Origin: Cranoglanis bouderius | Lineage: Eukaryota > Chordata > Actinopteri > Siluriformes > Cranoglanididae | Assembly (NCBI GenBank): GCA_023630585.1 | Contig: CM042558.1 | Location: 16,563,300-16,627,299, forward strand | Length of the DNA stretch: 64,000 nt | Direction: 5' to 3' | Part shown: one piece after another, positions 1 through 11,314 of the stretch | How the letters are laid out: each line of letters begins with the position of its first letter | Position numbering within the stretch: the first letter of the stretch is position 1 | Program-made: the position numbers and the translations under genes | The notes under the pieces: generated by a model | Seen by the model: the letters and a program-made list of their open reading frames with translations, nothing else | Databases searched by the model: none | What the model was told of the DNA's origin: nothing

Positions 1-651
1 TAATAACAAAGAAATCAGGAGCAATGAATATCCTCCGTAATGAAATACTGGTTATAAAATAAAAATATTACACAAGCGTAAAAGAAAAAAAAAAGAAAAA
101 GCACTCAACAAATTTAGCCACTGGGATAGGGATATGCAATATGTTTCGTTTATAACTATTGCGGGTATCGTCAGTACACGTGTCAGTAAAAACAACGGGC
201 AAATAAAACCTGCTAAGCAGCAAACAGGCAACACTTTTTGGAGAATTCTATTTCATTTTACTGTTGACTTGTATATGGATAGTACGACGACAAAGCCTTC
301 CACTCTCTCATCGTCACGATTTTCCCTCCACAAACAGTACATTTAGTGTAAACGGAGTTTGACGCATACATATATTTACACATTAGTGTTTTCCTAACCA
401 CCAAAAAACAAAATATCGTCATGCTCATCCATACCACAGAGCTTCTGATTCATGAATTTCAATAAATGAAGCAGTTTTTGGATTCACAGACTTTTTCTTT
501 TCTTTTTTAAAGTGTATAATTGTACAGCTTTAGAAAATGACATAAAAGACAGGATTTTATTTCGCTGCTTTCACGCAATTCTGTTTGGATTTCATCATCA
601 TCATCATCATGGTTGTATTTCTGCTAATAACGCTGTCATAATAGAATACAC
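1..651. other. AT-rich unique intronic sequence
   Basis: No repeat or coding signal seen except a short (TCA)6 tract at 592-610. Confidence 0.5.
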
Positions 652-1160
652 CACTGGCCAATTTAACAGGAACTTAATAGGAAGCCGAATCATGTGGCAG
701 TAGCACAGTGCATAAAATCATGTTGATACAGATCGAGCGCTTGAGTTAATGTTCACCTCAAACATTCGAATGTGATCTCGGTGACTCTGACCACGTGATT
801 GTTGGTGCCAGGTGGGCTGGTTCGAGCATTTCAGAAACTCCGGGGATTTTCCACACAGAGCAGTCTCTAGAATGTATACAGAATGGTACAAGAAAGGAAA
901 AAAAAAAAAAAAACATCCAGAGAGTGGCAGTTTTAAGGCACCCTGTCAGAGGAGACTGGCAAGCTTGGTTCGGGCTGACAGGAAGGCTATGATAACTCAA
1001 ATAACCGCTCTTTGCAACAGTGGTGAGCAGAAAAGCATCTCAGGATGCACAACATGCCGGAACTTGAGGTGGATCGGCTACGACAGCAGACGATCACGTC
1101 AGGTTCGATTCCGGTCAGCCAAGACTGGGTATCCGAGTGGGCACAGGCGAGATTTTCCCA
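652..1160 (+). mobile_element. 5' part of a Tc1-like transposon, copy A1
   Basis: Starts with the terminal motif CACTGGCCAATTTAACAGGA and runs into a decayed N-terminal transposase: SRMYTEWYKK (helix-turn-helix region), then RRLASLVRADRK, ITQITALCNSGEQKSIS and RRSRQVRFRSAK. These match the paired-like DNA-binding region of fish Tc1 transposases. A run of 16 A (898-913) interrupts the frame. There is no catalytic domain and no right terminal repeat, so it is a truncated fossil. Related copy: 48531-49042. Confidence 0.8.
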
Positions 1161-1743
1161 GTGTATATAGAGAGATATTGAACAGGTAAACTGTCTCACG
1201 GCACCCGTCAGCACTGTTGGCTGTTCTCAGTTGTACATGTGCTTTTGTTGTTGTTTTGGTTTCGTTTTCTCCTCCACTGTTAGTTCACTGGTTTTCATTA
1301 GCTCAGTATATTATTATCTATGTCACCGGCGTCCTGTTATTAGTTAAACACGATGTGTTTATGTGTCCAGTTTATGTTTTTAGGCATTTTGTTGTTTCAT
1401 GCTTTTCGCCTTTCTAGTTAACTTAGTTCTTTGTCACAATTAAGTTTATTTCTCTAGAAACATTCGCACACTTGTTTAACTAGTTTCGGCATACTTCCTT
1501 GCATTGAGTCATCACAACTTTAAAATTCCATTTGCTACTTTCAGGAGGGTTTAAAAAATAAAAATAAAAAATCAACAGTGTTTTTGCTCCACAGATAAAA
1601 GATAGCCCGGCCTATTTAAAAAAGCAACAAAGTGTGGCTGTCTTTAAGGTTCCTTGTTTAGGAAAAAATAAATAAAAACGTATTATGTGTGTCCTCAATA
1701 CAAATCTGTTCACTGGACAAGAATTTCGTGACTGTTGCTTTTG

Positions 1744-1770
1744 CGTGTGTGTGTGTGTGTGTGTGTGTGT
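1744..1770. repeat. (GT)n microsatellite
   Basis: Uninterrupted GT dinucleotides, about 13 units. Confidence 0.97.
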
Positions 1771-1963
1771 AAATAACCTTCATAAATATCAAATGAACAG
1801 TACTTTAAAAAGATGCCTGGTGCAAGTACTGAAATTTTTATATTCTATTTCTGGTAACAGTAGATTATCAGAAGGAAAGCCAACACACTTTGGCTTGAAC
1901 CCCCTTTAAACACACAAGCAGCTAATTGAAATAAAGATGAAGCCCATCCTCTCAGACTAAGAT

Positions 1964-1979
1964 CCCCCCCCCCCCCCCC
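1964..1979. repeat. Poly-C tract
   Basis: Sixteen consecutive C. Confidence 0.95.
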
Positions 1980-2529
1980 AAGAGCTATAGCTCACATCTG
2001 TGAGGCTTGATTCAATTTTTCATGAGCGTGACCCAGTGAGTAATATCGGCCACTCGAGCTCTCTCAGCAGGCTTTCCACTCTCTCGCCTTAGTTTTCTCG
2101 GCTCCATCTTGCGTCGATACTCATCATTCTGTTCTTTCGTTCTCCGTATACATATATTCTCCTTTTCATTATTCTCCCTCACTTTCTAATAAATGGAATA
2201 AAAGTTTCCATTATGCCATCTTGAGTACCTTAGCTACTTCTCGCTTTATATAAATTTTTATCATTATACTCGGATCTGAGAAATGAGATGTCTGGATCAA
2301 GAATCAGGGTCAATGTGAGAAACAAAAAAAAAAAAAAAACCACACATGTGAAAGGCTTGAACATACGACATTATTAGCTGCAAGTTTTTTTTTATTATTA
2401 TTTTTATTTATCTAGATCAATAGGGGATGTATATAGAAGCCTTCAAACACAAGCAGATCAAGGAAAGCATGTGTTCTCGTATCTTATAACCTTTAGCTGA
2501 AGCACAGGATACATATGTCTATATCCACT

Positions 2530-3835
2530 ACAGTGACTATCTACTGTGACTTTAATCTTCCATCTTCCTAATGGTCCCATACGGTCTGTCATAGTTCCAC
2601 ATGCTCCCTATAGTCCCCTACAGTGTTTTACATTTCCCCACAGCTTGCGACACGTCCTCAAAGATTCTATATGTTTTCTTACAGTTCTTTGTGTTCCCTG
2701 TGGTTTCTTACACTCTTGCTTGTTTCCTAGGGTTCATTGTGGTTTCCTACACTTCTCCAAGTTTGCAAGTGTTCGCTAGTATTCCCAGTGGTTCCTGCAC
2801 TCTCCAATTCCCAATGGTTTCAACAGACCCTTGGGTTCCTTAAAATTTGCTTTAGTCCCCCAGGCTCCCCATGTCTCCTAGGGGCTCGTACAGTTCCTCC
2901 TGTCCTAATAACTGTCCTAATCTACATTCATCATGGTTTCCTATGTTCCCTGCAGTTCACTCTCCTCTCCCTTACGGTTTCCTACATTTCTAGAAATTCC
3001 CAAGGGTTCAATAGCATTCCCCTTTATTCCTGCACTTCTGTGTTCACTGTGGTTTTCCACACCTCCTCATGTTCTCCTATGGTTTCAACCCTTCCCCATG
3101 TTCACTACAGTTCACCCTCCTTTCCAATGTCCCCTTTCCTACACTTCCCAAAGTTCCCAATAGTTCACTGTGTTCCTTAAGGTTTCTCCAGGGTTCCCTA
3201 AGCTACCCCATGTTCCCCAGGGTTCATTACAATGAACAATCCCAAGTTTTCCTGTGCATCATAGACTGCACTTCTCTATGGTCACTGTGGTTTCAAACTG
3301 CTCCCTAACTTCCCTATGCTTTCAGAAATTCTTCGTGTTCCTTACAGTTTGCTTTACTTCCCTAGGGCTTTCCTATGTTTCCACACGTTCCCCGGGGTTC
3401 ACTACAGTGGCCCATGCTTCCTGCACTTCCCTATGTTCAATGTGGTTTACTATACTTCTCCAATTTCCCAAGGGTTCACAACATATCCTCATGGTTCCCT
3501 GCATTTCTGCATGTTCACTTTGGTTTCCGACACCATGCTAAGTTCCCTATGGTTTCAGCATTTCCTTGAGTGCACTAACAGTTTGCTTTACTTCCCCAGG
3601 GTTTCCTACACCTCCCCAAGTTCTCTATAATCTATTGCAGTATTCCAAAGTTTCCTGCACTTCTCAATGTTCAGCATGGTTTCCTATGCCTCCTATGTTC
3701 TCCTATAGTGTCAACACTCCTCTATACTCCCTACAGTTCACTCTGCTTCCCCAAGTCCCTTACGGTTTCCTACACTCCTCCAAGTATCCATAGGATTTGC
3801 TAAACTTCCTCTTGTCACCCAAAGCATTCGCATTT
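2530..3835. repeat. Degenerate pyrimidine-rich tandem satellite
   Basis: About 1.3 kb of diverged variants of TTCCCTATGGTTTCCTACAC followed by TTCCCCATGTTCACTACAGT. Longer higher-order blocks recur: the block starting TCCTGCACTTCT at about 3028 is matched over roughly 95 bp by one at 3653, and CAGTTTGCTTTACTTCCC occurs at about 3345 and 3579. Open frames of 60-147 codons on the plus strand come from the low stop-codon content and are not genes. Confidence 0.8.
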
Positions 3836-4494
3836 CTCTCTGTAGTTCAAATACAAATCTGCCGCTGTTTTTAACTTGCAGGGAAAGTTCTTTTCCTGTG
3901 CAGACAGAAACATCTGAAACCACTACAGCTTCTGAATGTTTATGGAACAGAACGGCTTCAGGGCTTTTTACTCTCATTTCAGCTCCAAATTCAGTCGTAA
4001 ACTTTCCTGAAGCAAATAAAAATACAGGTGTCCAGAAGCAGCTACTGATTCAGGTTAAATCTACACTGCAGTGCATAATTCTTATTAAAAACGTTGTGCA
4101 GAGCCTTATCTGAATTGATGAGGATTAGAAATTTCATATTGCTGGGCCTTTCAAAAGATCAATCATTTAAACCATGGTCAGTTGTGTTGGCTCTAGATGT
4201 ATCTAGACGTAATGCAAAAGCAGTTATAGCTGTACCTTTCCAACTGGATCAGTGAGGACAGTATAAAGCAATCTCGTCAAGTTGGTGCTCTCAGATGTTT
4301 GGCTTTTTTTTTATAGATAGTGTGTTCAGAACGGTCTCATCATCCTTGTTAATTGCAATCCCAACTCAATCTGAAACACCATGTCAAAATACCCTACTAC
4401 AGTAAAGCTGTTTTAATAAAACATCACTCACACTTAGCTTGTGTCGGCAACGTTGAGGGCATCACACCTCAAAAGTCCCGTCACTGATAGACTT

Positions 4495-4612
4495 TTCGAG
4501 TCTCTTCTATCTCTACAGTCTCCTACACACCCCGTGGTCCTTGTGATTCTCCACCCTTTCACTACAGCTCTATCTTGAGTATGGTTCAAAGTTCTCAATG
4601 TTCCTTACAGTT
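4495..4612. repeat. Outlying piece of the pyrimidine-rich satellite
   Basis: Same vocabulary as the 2.5-3.8 kb array (CTACAGTCTCCTACACACCC, CTCAATGTTCCTTACAGTT), separated from it by about 660 bp of ordinary sequence. Confidence 0.45.
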
Positions 4613-6200
4613 AAAAAAAACAAAACAAAAAGCAAAAGTCTCAAAAAGCACGACAGACTCAAGCAGCTGAAGCAAAGGACAAGTCCATGCTTGTAACACC
4701 AACATCGATGTAACACAGAAGTTATCACTTGACTCCCTGAGCTCGCATCCCGTCCTGAGTCAGAAGCCTAGAGACACCTGATACACCATCTTTGCAGAAC
4801 TGACTCACACTAACATCAGCAACATCTATCACTAGAGTCAATCAGGTTAGATTGACTCTAGATTTGGATATGGTATCTGGCAACTCAAACGTCTATCAGG
4901 ATGAACTGGAACATGAAAAAAACCTACCAGCACCACCACCACCACAGTCTTGGGCATCGGCCAGTGCGTCTTAGTCCAGTGTGAATTAGTTGCCATCTAT
5001 TAGTGTTTACAACACATTTATGATCTTTTACTGCAATCCAGACATTAAGAACTTGTGAAAATCCCAACTATGCACATCAAAACAGAAACCACAGAGATGG
5101 GACCAGAGTGAGAGAGGGATTTGGCTCACAGTGATTCGTGAGCTTGGAAAAGGAACGGCGGTGGGATGAAGAGGCTTCGGGATGGGAGCCCATGTTGACT
5201 GTGACAGACAGGCCTTCTGGCTCAGCGAGAGAGGGAGCCATCTGTCCTAGCAAAGGGTTAATCCACAAACAGCCAGCCATCGTTCCAGCATTTTCTTCCC
5301 AAAACCTCCCAATTCCAACTCGCTTCCAAATCAAACCTCAATCAACTCCATATCAGCCTGCTGTGGCATACAGAGCCTTGTACAGTGGTATGATTAGACC
5401 TTTCATACCTATTAGAACCGACATATACCCAGATGCTAACGATGTGTTCCATTTAAACCACTGTATAACAACGTGTACTATTCCAAATCTATGCCAAATT
5501 AGGGCGAGCACTTGGACTTTCATCTGTTGAAGTATCAGTTGAGTGCAAATATAATACATTTGAATGTTTTCAGACGTGCAGAGGGTGGAGGGAAGAGCAG
5601 ACACTAAGCACAGACCTGTAGGCTACATAAAACTCAATTACCCACAAAGCTGGCTAAAACGCAGTCCAGACACAAGGATACAGCTCTTTATCCCAGTGAA
5701 TGCACATTCTCTAAAGGCAGAAAAAAAATACTAAACGGTAAAAGAAGGAAAGATTGAGTGCAAGCCAGCTGCAGAGAGGCAGTGTAGAGGGGTTGAGGAG
5801 GGGTTGAAAGATGCCGACATCCTTGAATCCGTCCTGATCGCTTGCCACCCAGCGGCAACACACACATAATGGCCTCCAATATGTCAGTGATCATGGCTTA
5901 ACTCGGAGCAATGGCACCTCGATCTAAGCATACACACAAAGCAGTGAGTCCTCACTCCATGCCTCCATGACTGGGTTGTACACCAAAGACACTGACTGAC
6001 ATGCACACCTCACGTCTCACGTCCGTTTGCATCCACCACGACATTGCTTTCAGCTTCTTACACACCCCTTCCTTCCTCCATCCTTCGGTCTCTCCATCTG
6101 TATTACACTCTTTATTATTCCAGACTCCCCACCCCCACCCATCAGACCCCGGAAGCCAAACTATCACCATCATCACCACCAAATAGGAAGGAAATAAAGC
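4613..6200. other. Unique sequence, no gene recognised
   Basis: Open frames exist on both strands at about 5077-5530 (85 codons minus, 130 codons plus) but resemble no family I know. No transposon ends were seen. Confidence 0.4.
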
Positions 6201-6212
6201 CTGCGCAAATAC

Positions 6213-6420
6213 CTTAAAAAATCTCAGATATCCGAATGCCGGAGAGAATCTAAGGGAAGAAATGGATCAAATCCAGCAATTATCTCCTTCTCTCGAGAGC
6301 ATCGGGTGCTCTGATCGCAGCTAGCACTGCCCAGTCTGTCCCTCCTCCTCCTCCCTTTCTTTCCTCTCTCTCTCTTTCGCTCTCCCTCTCCTCCGAGCCA
6401 GTCGGCCAGTCCAGCGCTGA
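6213..6420 (-). other. Possible non-coding first exon (minus strand)
   Basis: Minus-strand reading gives a GA-rich, 5'-UTR-like block about 210 bp long that ends TTTTTTAAG at a donor-like GTATTTGC (6212-6205). It holds one short upstream frame (MLSREGDNCWI then stop). It lies directly downstream of an inverted CCAAT box and a GC box. If real, it would start a transcript on the magi1 strand about 10 kb after the coding exon. Ab initio reading only. Confidence 0.25.
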
Positions 6421-6500
6421 AGCTTAGCCAATGTGAGAGACTCGCACAGCAAACACCGTCTGACAGAGAGAAGCTCGCTCACCCACATTCACCCGCCCAC
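6421..6500 (-). promoter_or_regulatory. Promoter-like block with CCAAT and GC boxes
   Basis: Minus-strand ATTGGC (plus GCCAAT, 6427-6432) and GGGCGG (plus CCGCCC, 6493-6498), spaced about 60 bp and followed by a GA-rich leader. No TATA box is evident. The surrounding CT/GA low complexity means part of this could be chance. Confidence 0.3.
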
Positions 6501-6865
6501 TTCTCTCCCGCTCTCTCTCTCTCTAGTCCCCCACCTCTCTCTCAGACACACATGCTCCCTCTGCAAGCAAGACATTCTCATAAATCTCTGTCTCACACAC
6601 ACAAGGCATGTGACCAAGCAAATAGGCAGTCGGCAGTCGGAGAGGGAAAACGGTGGACCAGAACAAACGTTTCAAGGAGACGGGGGCGACTAAAGGCTTG
6701 CTGCACGTACAAAACCCTTCCTTTGTTTTCTTTTAACCTAGCCAGACCAGGGCAGTGGGGCATGGACCAGAGGCGTGTCATAGTCATAACTTTACTCCAT
6801 CAATGCAAACCTGTTAACTTACAATTATATTACAAACCTGTTATCATTATTTTAGACCACAGAAC

Positions 6866-6960
6866 TGTTGGATTCTTGATTCTGACAGGTCAGAACATGT
6901 TGATTAATTTTCTGCAGCAGCAGTTCTGACTGTAGTTTATATTAATGCACTACTTATCGT
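6866..6960. mobile_element. MITE fragment (TTGATTCTGACAGGTCAGAA family)
   Basis: Matches the end of a dispersed family whose signature is GATTCTGATTGGTCAGAA then GTTGATTAATTTTCT. Related ends occur at 7651, 27417, 29846, 36538 and 42755. Confidence 0.5.
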
Positions 6961-7135
6961 TTCCATGGTAACAACTTGCACAGGAACCTGTATAGTGGAT
7001 GTCTAATAAAATCAGGCAAAGAAAACATATAACGCTTGATAGGAGACGTTTATTTAGCATTTATGGAAGGAGTCTCCGGTGTCAGGGATTTGCAACCTTT
7101 GGTAAGGCACTGGAAAGTCTTCAGTTATTCCTTGG

Positions 7136-7146
7136 GTGTGTGTGTG

Positions 7147-7224
<78 letters not shown>
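7136..7224. repeat. Compound (GT)n(TA)n microsatellite
   Basis: A short GT run (7136-7147) followed by about 75 bp of uninterrupted TA. Confidence 0.97.
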
Positions 7225-7230
<6 letters not shown>

Positions 7231-7639
7231 CCATCTATAATGTGTCCTTTTAAAAGGTACATTACATACATATCAATATACAGCGTGTGCTTTAAATTTA
7301 ATTTGACTAAATAATACTAATGCACAACGTACTAAGTACTGACTACCGAGACACGCACACTTCACTTCCTCTGTCTGTCTTCAAACACACAATCCGAGCT
7401 GCACCCTGGAGAAACTCGGCCGCAGGTAGCTCCTCCAGTGCGGTGTATTCCCCGGCTTCTGCCTGGTCTGCTATTTTTGGGGTCTGAATTATGATTCATC
7501 CGTTATCACTGCATGGAGCTGGCTTCGAATCTGGGGCTCACCTTGAGACTTTAATGTTCAACTTTTGACCTGCATGAGATATTATTATCTTTGTCATGCA
7601 ATCTCCATGATGACATGACTGCATACACTACATGTTATT

Positions 7640-7700
7640 TGTTATAGTATTCTGACCAATTAGAATCGAGAATTCAGCAGAGCTGTGGCATAATAAAGGC
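7640..7700. mobile_element. MITE terminal fragment
   Basis: TCTGACCAATTAGAATCGAG followed by AATTCAGCAGAGCTGTGGCAT, the terminal signature of the dispersed palindromic MITE family. Confidence 0.55.
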
Positions 7701-7974
7701 ATAAAATAAATTATTCATAGGAATCTTAAAAAAAAAAAAAAAAAGAATGTGAACCATAAATAAACTCTTACTCAAATCAAACCCCACTTAGCATTGGTAA
7801 TGTTAGCAACACTCCTGAGATGCAGATGTGTCTGCGTTGTCTCGGACGGTGTGTAATTGATCAGCGTCAGTGTGAATGCAGGTCATGCTCAGGGAAGATA
7901 AATAACCGTGACGATGTGTAGGTCTGAATTTTGGGGTTTAGGCACTGATCCGAGGTCAGTTCCTCAAACTAGTT

Positions 7975-8005
7975 AAAAAAAAAAAATTTTTTTTTTTTTT
8001 TTTTT
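7975..8005. repeat. A12-T19 tract
   Basis: Twelve A immediately followed by nineteen T, self-complementary over 12 bp with no loop. Confidence 0.95.
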
Positions 8006-8228
8006 AAAGGTGCTGCAAATTCGGACACAGTGCAAACCCCCTCTCATCTGGTTGTGACCCACGACCTCTCTGGCGCAAGGCAACGAGATGAACAGGGTGG
8101 AGTTTAAAGACACATTCTTCTTCTTTTGTTCTCTAAAGCTCTTGTGCCAAAGAGATGCTAACTCTCAGGCTGAAGAAGTTTTTTCTGGCTGCTTTTCACT
8201 TGCAAATTAAATTGGGAGTGGGATTTAG

Positions 8229-8231
<3 letters not shown>

Positions 8232-8260
<29 letters not shown>
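8232..8260. repeat. (GT)n microsatellite
   Basis: Uninterrupted GT run followed by GGTGTGTG. Confidence 0.95.
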
Positions 8261-8267
<7 letters not shown>

Positions 8268-8779
8268 TTTATGTGTGAGAACGACTGACAGGTCCAAAAT
8301 GATGAAGCCCTACAAGGATTAAATTGTAAAAACATCCCAATGTTACTTTGGTTTAACATTTTCCGCAGTCGAAAGATGTTCGAATATTATGAAACTTAGA
8401 TAACTGAGCACCGTCGTATTTATTTATTGGAGCAGTTCCAACTTCTTATTCCTGAACTTTCCTTCCACGGCGAGCCGAAACAGTTATGCTGCCTTTAAAG
8501 ATTATTATTAAAGAAGAGTTGTTGTATAGTTCTGATATTAACAGCGATTGACTTTATGCTTGTTTAAGTTATTGAGCTTAAGATAAAACCCATTTAAGTG
8601 AAGCGACCAGACAATTAAGCGGACTAGTAGGAATGAGTCGGTATTCAAGATGGCAGGGTACTCAACATGTATGAACTACATCGACACCGCTATTACTGTC
8701 GTCGGAGTTTTGAAAAAGTTTGGAAGTCAGATGGAGTCGATCATTCGTCACAGTGAGCCATTTCAGTCCCTAATAACTA

Positions 8780-9233
8780 CACTATATGGACAAAAAGTAT
8801 GTGGACACCTGACCATCACACCCATATGTGATTCTTCCCCAAACTGTTGCTGCAAAGTTAAAAGCACAGAATTGTCTATAACATCTTCCTATGCCGTAGC
8901 TTTACGATTTCCCTTCACTGGAACTAAGAGGCCCAAACCTGGCACAGCATGACAATGCCCCTGTGCACAATGCGAGCTCCATGAAGACATGGTGTGACAA
9001 ATTTGGACTGGAAGAGCTCGTAAACGACCTCAACCCCACTGACCACCTTTGGGATGAACTGGAACGCCGACTGCACGAATCCCCACAGCTACGCTCCAAA
9101 ATCTAGTGGAAAGCCTTTTCGGAAGAGTGGAGGTTATTATAACAGCAACGGGGGACTAAATCGGGATAGGGATGTTCAACAAGCACATACGGGTTTGATG
9201 GTCAGGTGTCTACAAACTTTTGTCAGTACAGTG
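8780..9233 (+). mobile_element. 454-bp non-autonomous Tc1/mariner derivative
   Basis: Flanked by TA on both sides (8778-8779, 9234-9235). Imperfect terminal inverted repeats of about 50 bp begin CACTATATGGACAAAAAGTA on the left; the right complement begins CACTGTACTGACAAAAGTTT. Between them remain two catalytic-domain scraps of a Tc1-type transposase: QHDNAPVHNASSMKTW near 8945 (second catalytic Asp) and DLNPTDHLWDELERRL near 9030 (third acidic residue region). It is a MITE made by internal deletion of a full Tc1-like element. Confidence 0.88.
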
Positions 9234-9542
9234 TATAAGGACACTTTCACACCTATTCGTCTGTCGAGTCCGAATCAGCACAAAAGTAATATTTTTGGTT
9301 GGTTTGTCACATAATTAAATGGACCGAAAAGCTAAAAATCATTGTCTGAGGGGTGTGTATATCTGACAGTGTCCTTGTAAAACTTACTCATTCATTGGTC
9401 AGATATACATCAATGGAATTCATTGGTCAGATATACGCTACTACCCAAAGTGCATGTAGAAATCGCAAAGATCAACCCAAGCACGGAAAACACGAAGCCG
9501 GCGCTCAATATAATTATGTAAATAATTGTGTAAATAGTTTTT

Positions 9543-9830
9543 TTTTGGTGCTCCCCCAGTGGTGCAACAGAAAATCCTTGGGAGCTCACAAGTTTGAATC
9601 CCGATGATGCCAAGTGAGCAAAATTGGTCGTGCTCTCTGTGTGGCAGTCAATCACAGTGACACTGGCCAATCGTGTGCATTTGCGAGCTCATGTATGTGG
9701 AAGAGGGCTGATAGCGCTTTCCTCCGAGTGTGTTACGCTGCCCTGTGATAAGCTGCCGTATGATATAGGAGAGGTGGCTGGTGGGTGGCAATTGGCAGGT
9801 GACCAAATTGGGGAGAAAATGGATATACAA
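9543..9830 (+). mobile_element. Degraded tRNA-headed SINE
   Basis: The head carries an A-box-like AGTGGTGCAAC and a B-box-like AAGTTTGAATCCC at RNA polymerase III spacing. The body ends GACCAAATTGGGGAGAAAAT, a tail common in fish SINEs. It sits about 100 bp before the Tc1-like element. Confidence 0.55.
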
Positions 9831-10164
9831 CAAGGACCTCTAATTCTGAAGAGATGTAGGCTTTTTTCTTTGCATCAATTTTAATATACCTAACCTGCAT
9901 CCACCCACCTACATATGTCGAATATAGTTTAGCTGTACAGTGGGGAAAAAAGTATTTGATCCCCTGCTGATTTTGTACGTTTGCCCACTGACAAAGAAAT
10001 GATCAGTCTATAATTTTAATGGTAGGTGTATTTTAACAGTGAGAGACAGAATAACAACAAAAAAATCCAGAAAAACACATTTCAAAAAAGTTATAAATTG
10101 ATTTGCATTTTAATGAGGGAAATAAGTATTTGATCCCCTATCAATCAGCAAGATTTCTGGCTCC

Positions 10165-10261
10165 CAGGTGTCTTTTACACAGGTAATGAGCTGAGATTAG
10201 GAGCACTCTCTTAAAGGGAGTGCTCCTAATCTCAATTTGTTACCTGTATAAAAGACACCTG
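10165..10261. repeat. Long hairpin inside the Tc1-like element
   Basis: CAGGTGTCTTTTACACAGGTAA ... GAGATTAGGAGCACTC, a short loop TCTTAAAG, then the near-perfect complement ending AAAGACACCTG. Arms are about 43 bp. It lies between the left terminal repeat and the start codon. Because the pairing survives it may be functional in the family or a second nested inverted repeat. Confidence 0.85.
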
Positions 10262-10303
10262 TCCTCAGAAGCAATCAATCAATCAGATTCCAAACTCTCC
10301 ACC

Positions 10304-11105
10304 ATGGCCAAGACCAAAGAGCTGTCCAAGGATGTCAGGGACAAGATAGTAGACCTACACAAGGCTGGAATGGGCTACAAGACCATCGCCAAGCAGCTTG
10401 GTGAGAAGGTGACAACAGTTGGTGCGATTATTCGCAAATGGAAGAAACTGTCAGTCTCCCTCGGTCTGGGGCTCCATGCAAGATCTCACCTCATGGAGTT
10501 TCAATGATCATGAGAACGGTGAGGAATCAGCCCAGAACTACACGGGAGGCTCTTGTTAATGATCTCAAGGCAGCTGGGGCCATAGTCACACACTACGCCG
10601 TGAAGGACTGAAATCCTGCAGCGCCCGCAAGGTCCCCCTGCTCAAGAAAGCACATGTACAGGCCCGTCTGAAGTTTGCCTGAATGATTCAGAGGAGAACT
10701 GGGTGAAAGTGTTGTGGTCAGGTGTGGTCAGATCTCTTTGGCATCAACTCAACTCGCCGTGTTTGGAGGAGGAGGAATGCTACCTATGATCCCATGTCAT
10801 AACACCATCCCCACCGTCAGACATGGAGGTGGGAACATTATGCTTTGGGGGTGTTTTTCTGCTAAGGGGACAGGACAACTACACCGCATCAAAGGGACGA
10901 TGGACGGGGCCATGTACCGTCAAATCTTGGGTGAGAACCTCCTTCCCTCAGCCAGGGCATTGAAAATGACCTTAATGACTTGGAGAGGATCTGCAAAGAG
11001 GAGTGGGACAAAATCCCTCCTGAGATGTGTGCAAACCTGGTGGCCAACTACAAGAAACGTCTGACCTCTGTGATTGCCAACAAGGGTTTTGCCACCAAGT
11101 ACTAA
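10304..11105 (+). pseudogene. Tc1-like transposase pseudogene, copy 1
   Basis: The frame opens at ATG 10304 with MAKTKELSKDVRDKIVDLHK and the helix-turn-helix run YKTIAKQLGEKVTTVGAII. It is lost just after IRKWKK (about 10443), where bases are missing. Further breaks follow: a small deletion creating TGA at FA*MIQ (about 10677-10682), one that ruins the WSDETK-type first catalytic Asp (about 10719-10735), and a larger deletion after SARALKM (about 10966) that removes the second Asp (HDND) and the third acidic residue. The C-terminal tail resumes in another frame and ends NKGFATKY then TAA at 11103-11105. This copy alone also lacks about 19 bp near 10583. It cannot encode an active enzyme. Confidence 0.93.
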
Positions 11106-11314
11106 GTCGAAGGGATCAAATACTTATTTCCCTCATTAAAATGCAAATCAATTTATAACTTTTTTGAAATGCGTTTTTCTGGATTTTTTTGTTGTTATTC
11201 TGTCTCTCACTGTTAAAATACACCTACCATTAAAATTATAGACTGATCATTTCTTTGTCAGTGGGCAAACGAACAAAATCAGCAGGGGATCAAATACTTT
11301 TTTCCGCCACTGTA

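Larger units (their letters stand above)
1161..2529. other. Unique AT-rich stretch with simple repeats
   Basis: Contains a (GT)13 tract at 1744-1770, C16 at 1964-1979 and A16 at 2324-2339. No coding signal was recognised. Confidence 0.5.
7225..8779. other. Mostly unique sequence with a MITE end and simple repeats
   Basis: Holds a MITE end at 7640-7700, A/T runs, a (GT)n at 8232-8260 and a GC-richer minus-strand open segment at 7343-7483 (reported as a finding). Nothing else recognised. Confidence 0.45.
9938..11312 (+). mobile_element. Tc1-like transposon copy 1, internally deleted (1375 bp)
   Basis: Bounded by TA duplications (9936-9937, 11313-11314). Terminal repeats of about 205 bp (9938-10140 and 11106-11312) start CAGTGGGGAAAAAAGTATTT. 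Each arm contains the direct repeat AAGTATTTGATCCCCT twice (outer at about 9950, inner at about 10124), the IR/DR layout seen in Sleeping Beauty-type elements. The transposase frame between them is destroyed (separate entry). Full fish elements of this kind are about 1.6 kb, so roughly 0.25 kb is missing. Sister copy at 49901-51266. Confidence 0.96.

Noticed and set aside
2546..3630. Many overlapping plus-strand frames (up to 147 codons)
   Set aside because: Caused by the pyrimidine-rich satellite, which has few stop codons.
5077..5530. 85-codon minus and 130-codon plus open frames in unique sequence
   Set aside because: No recognisable domain or splice context, and both strands are open, so not called as coding.
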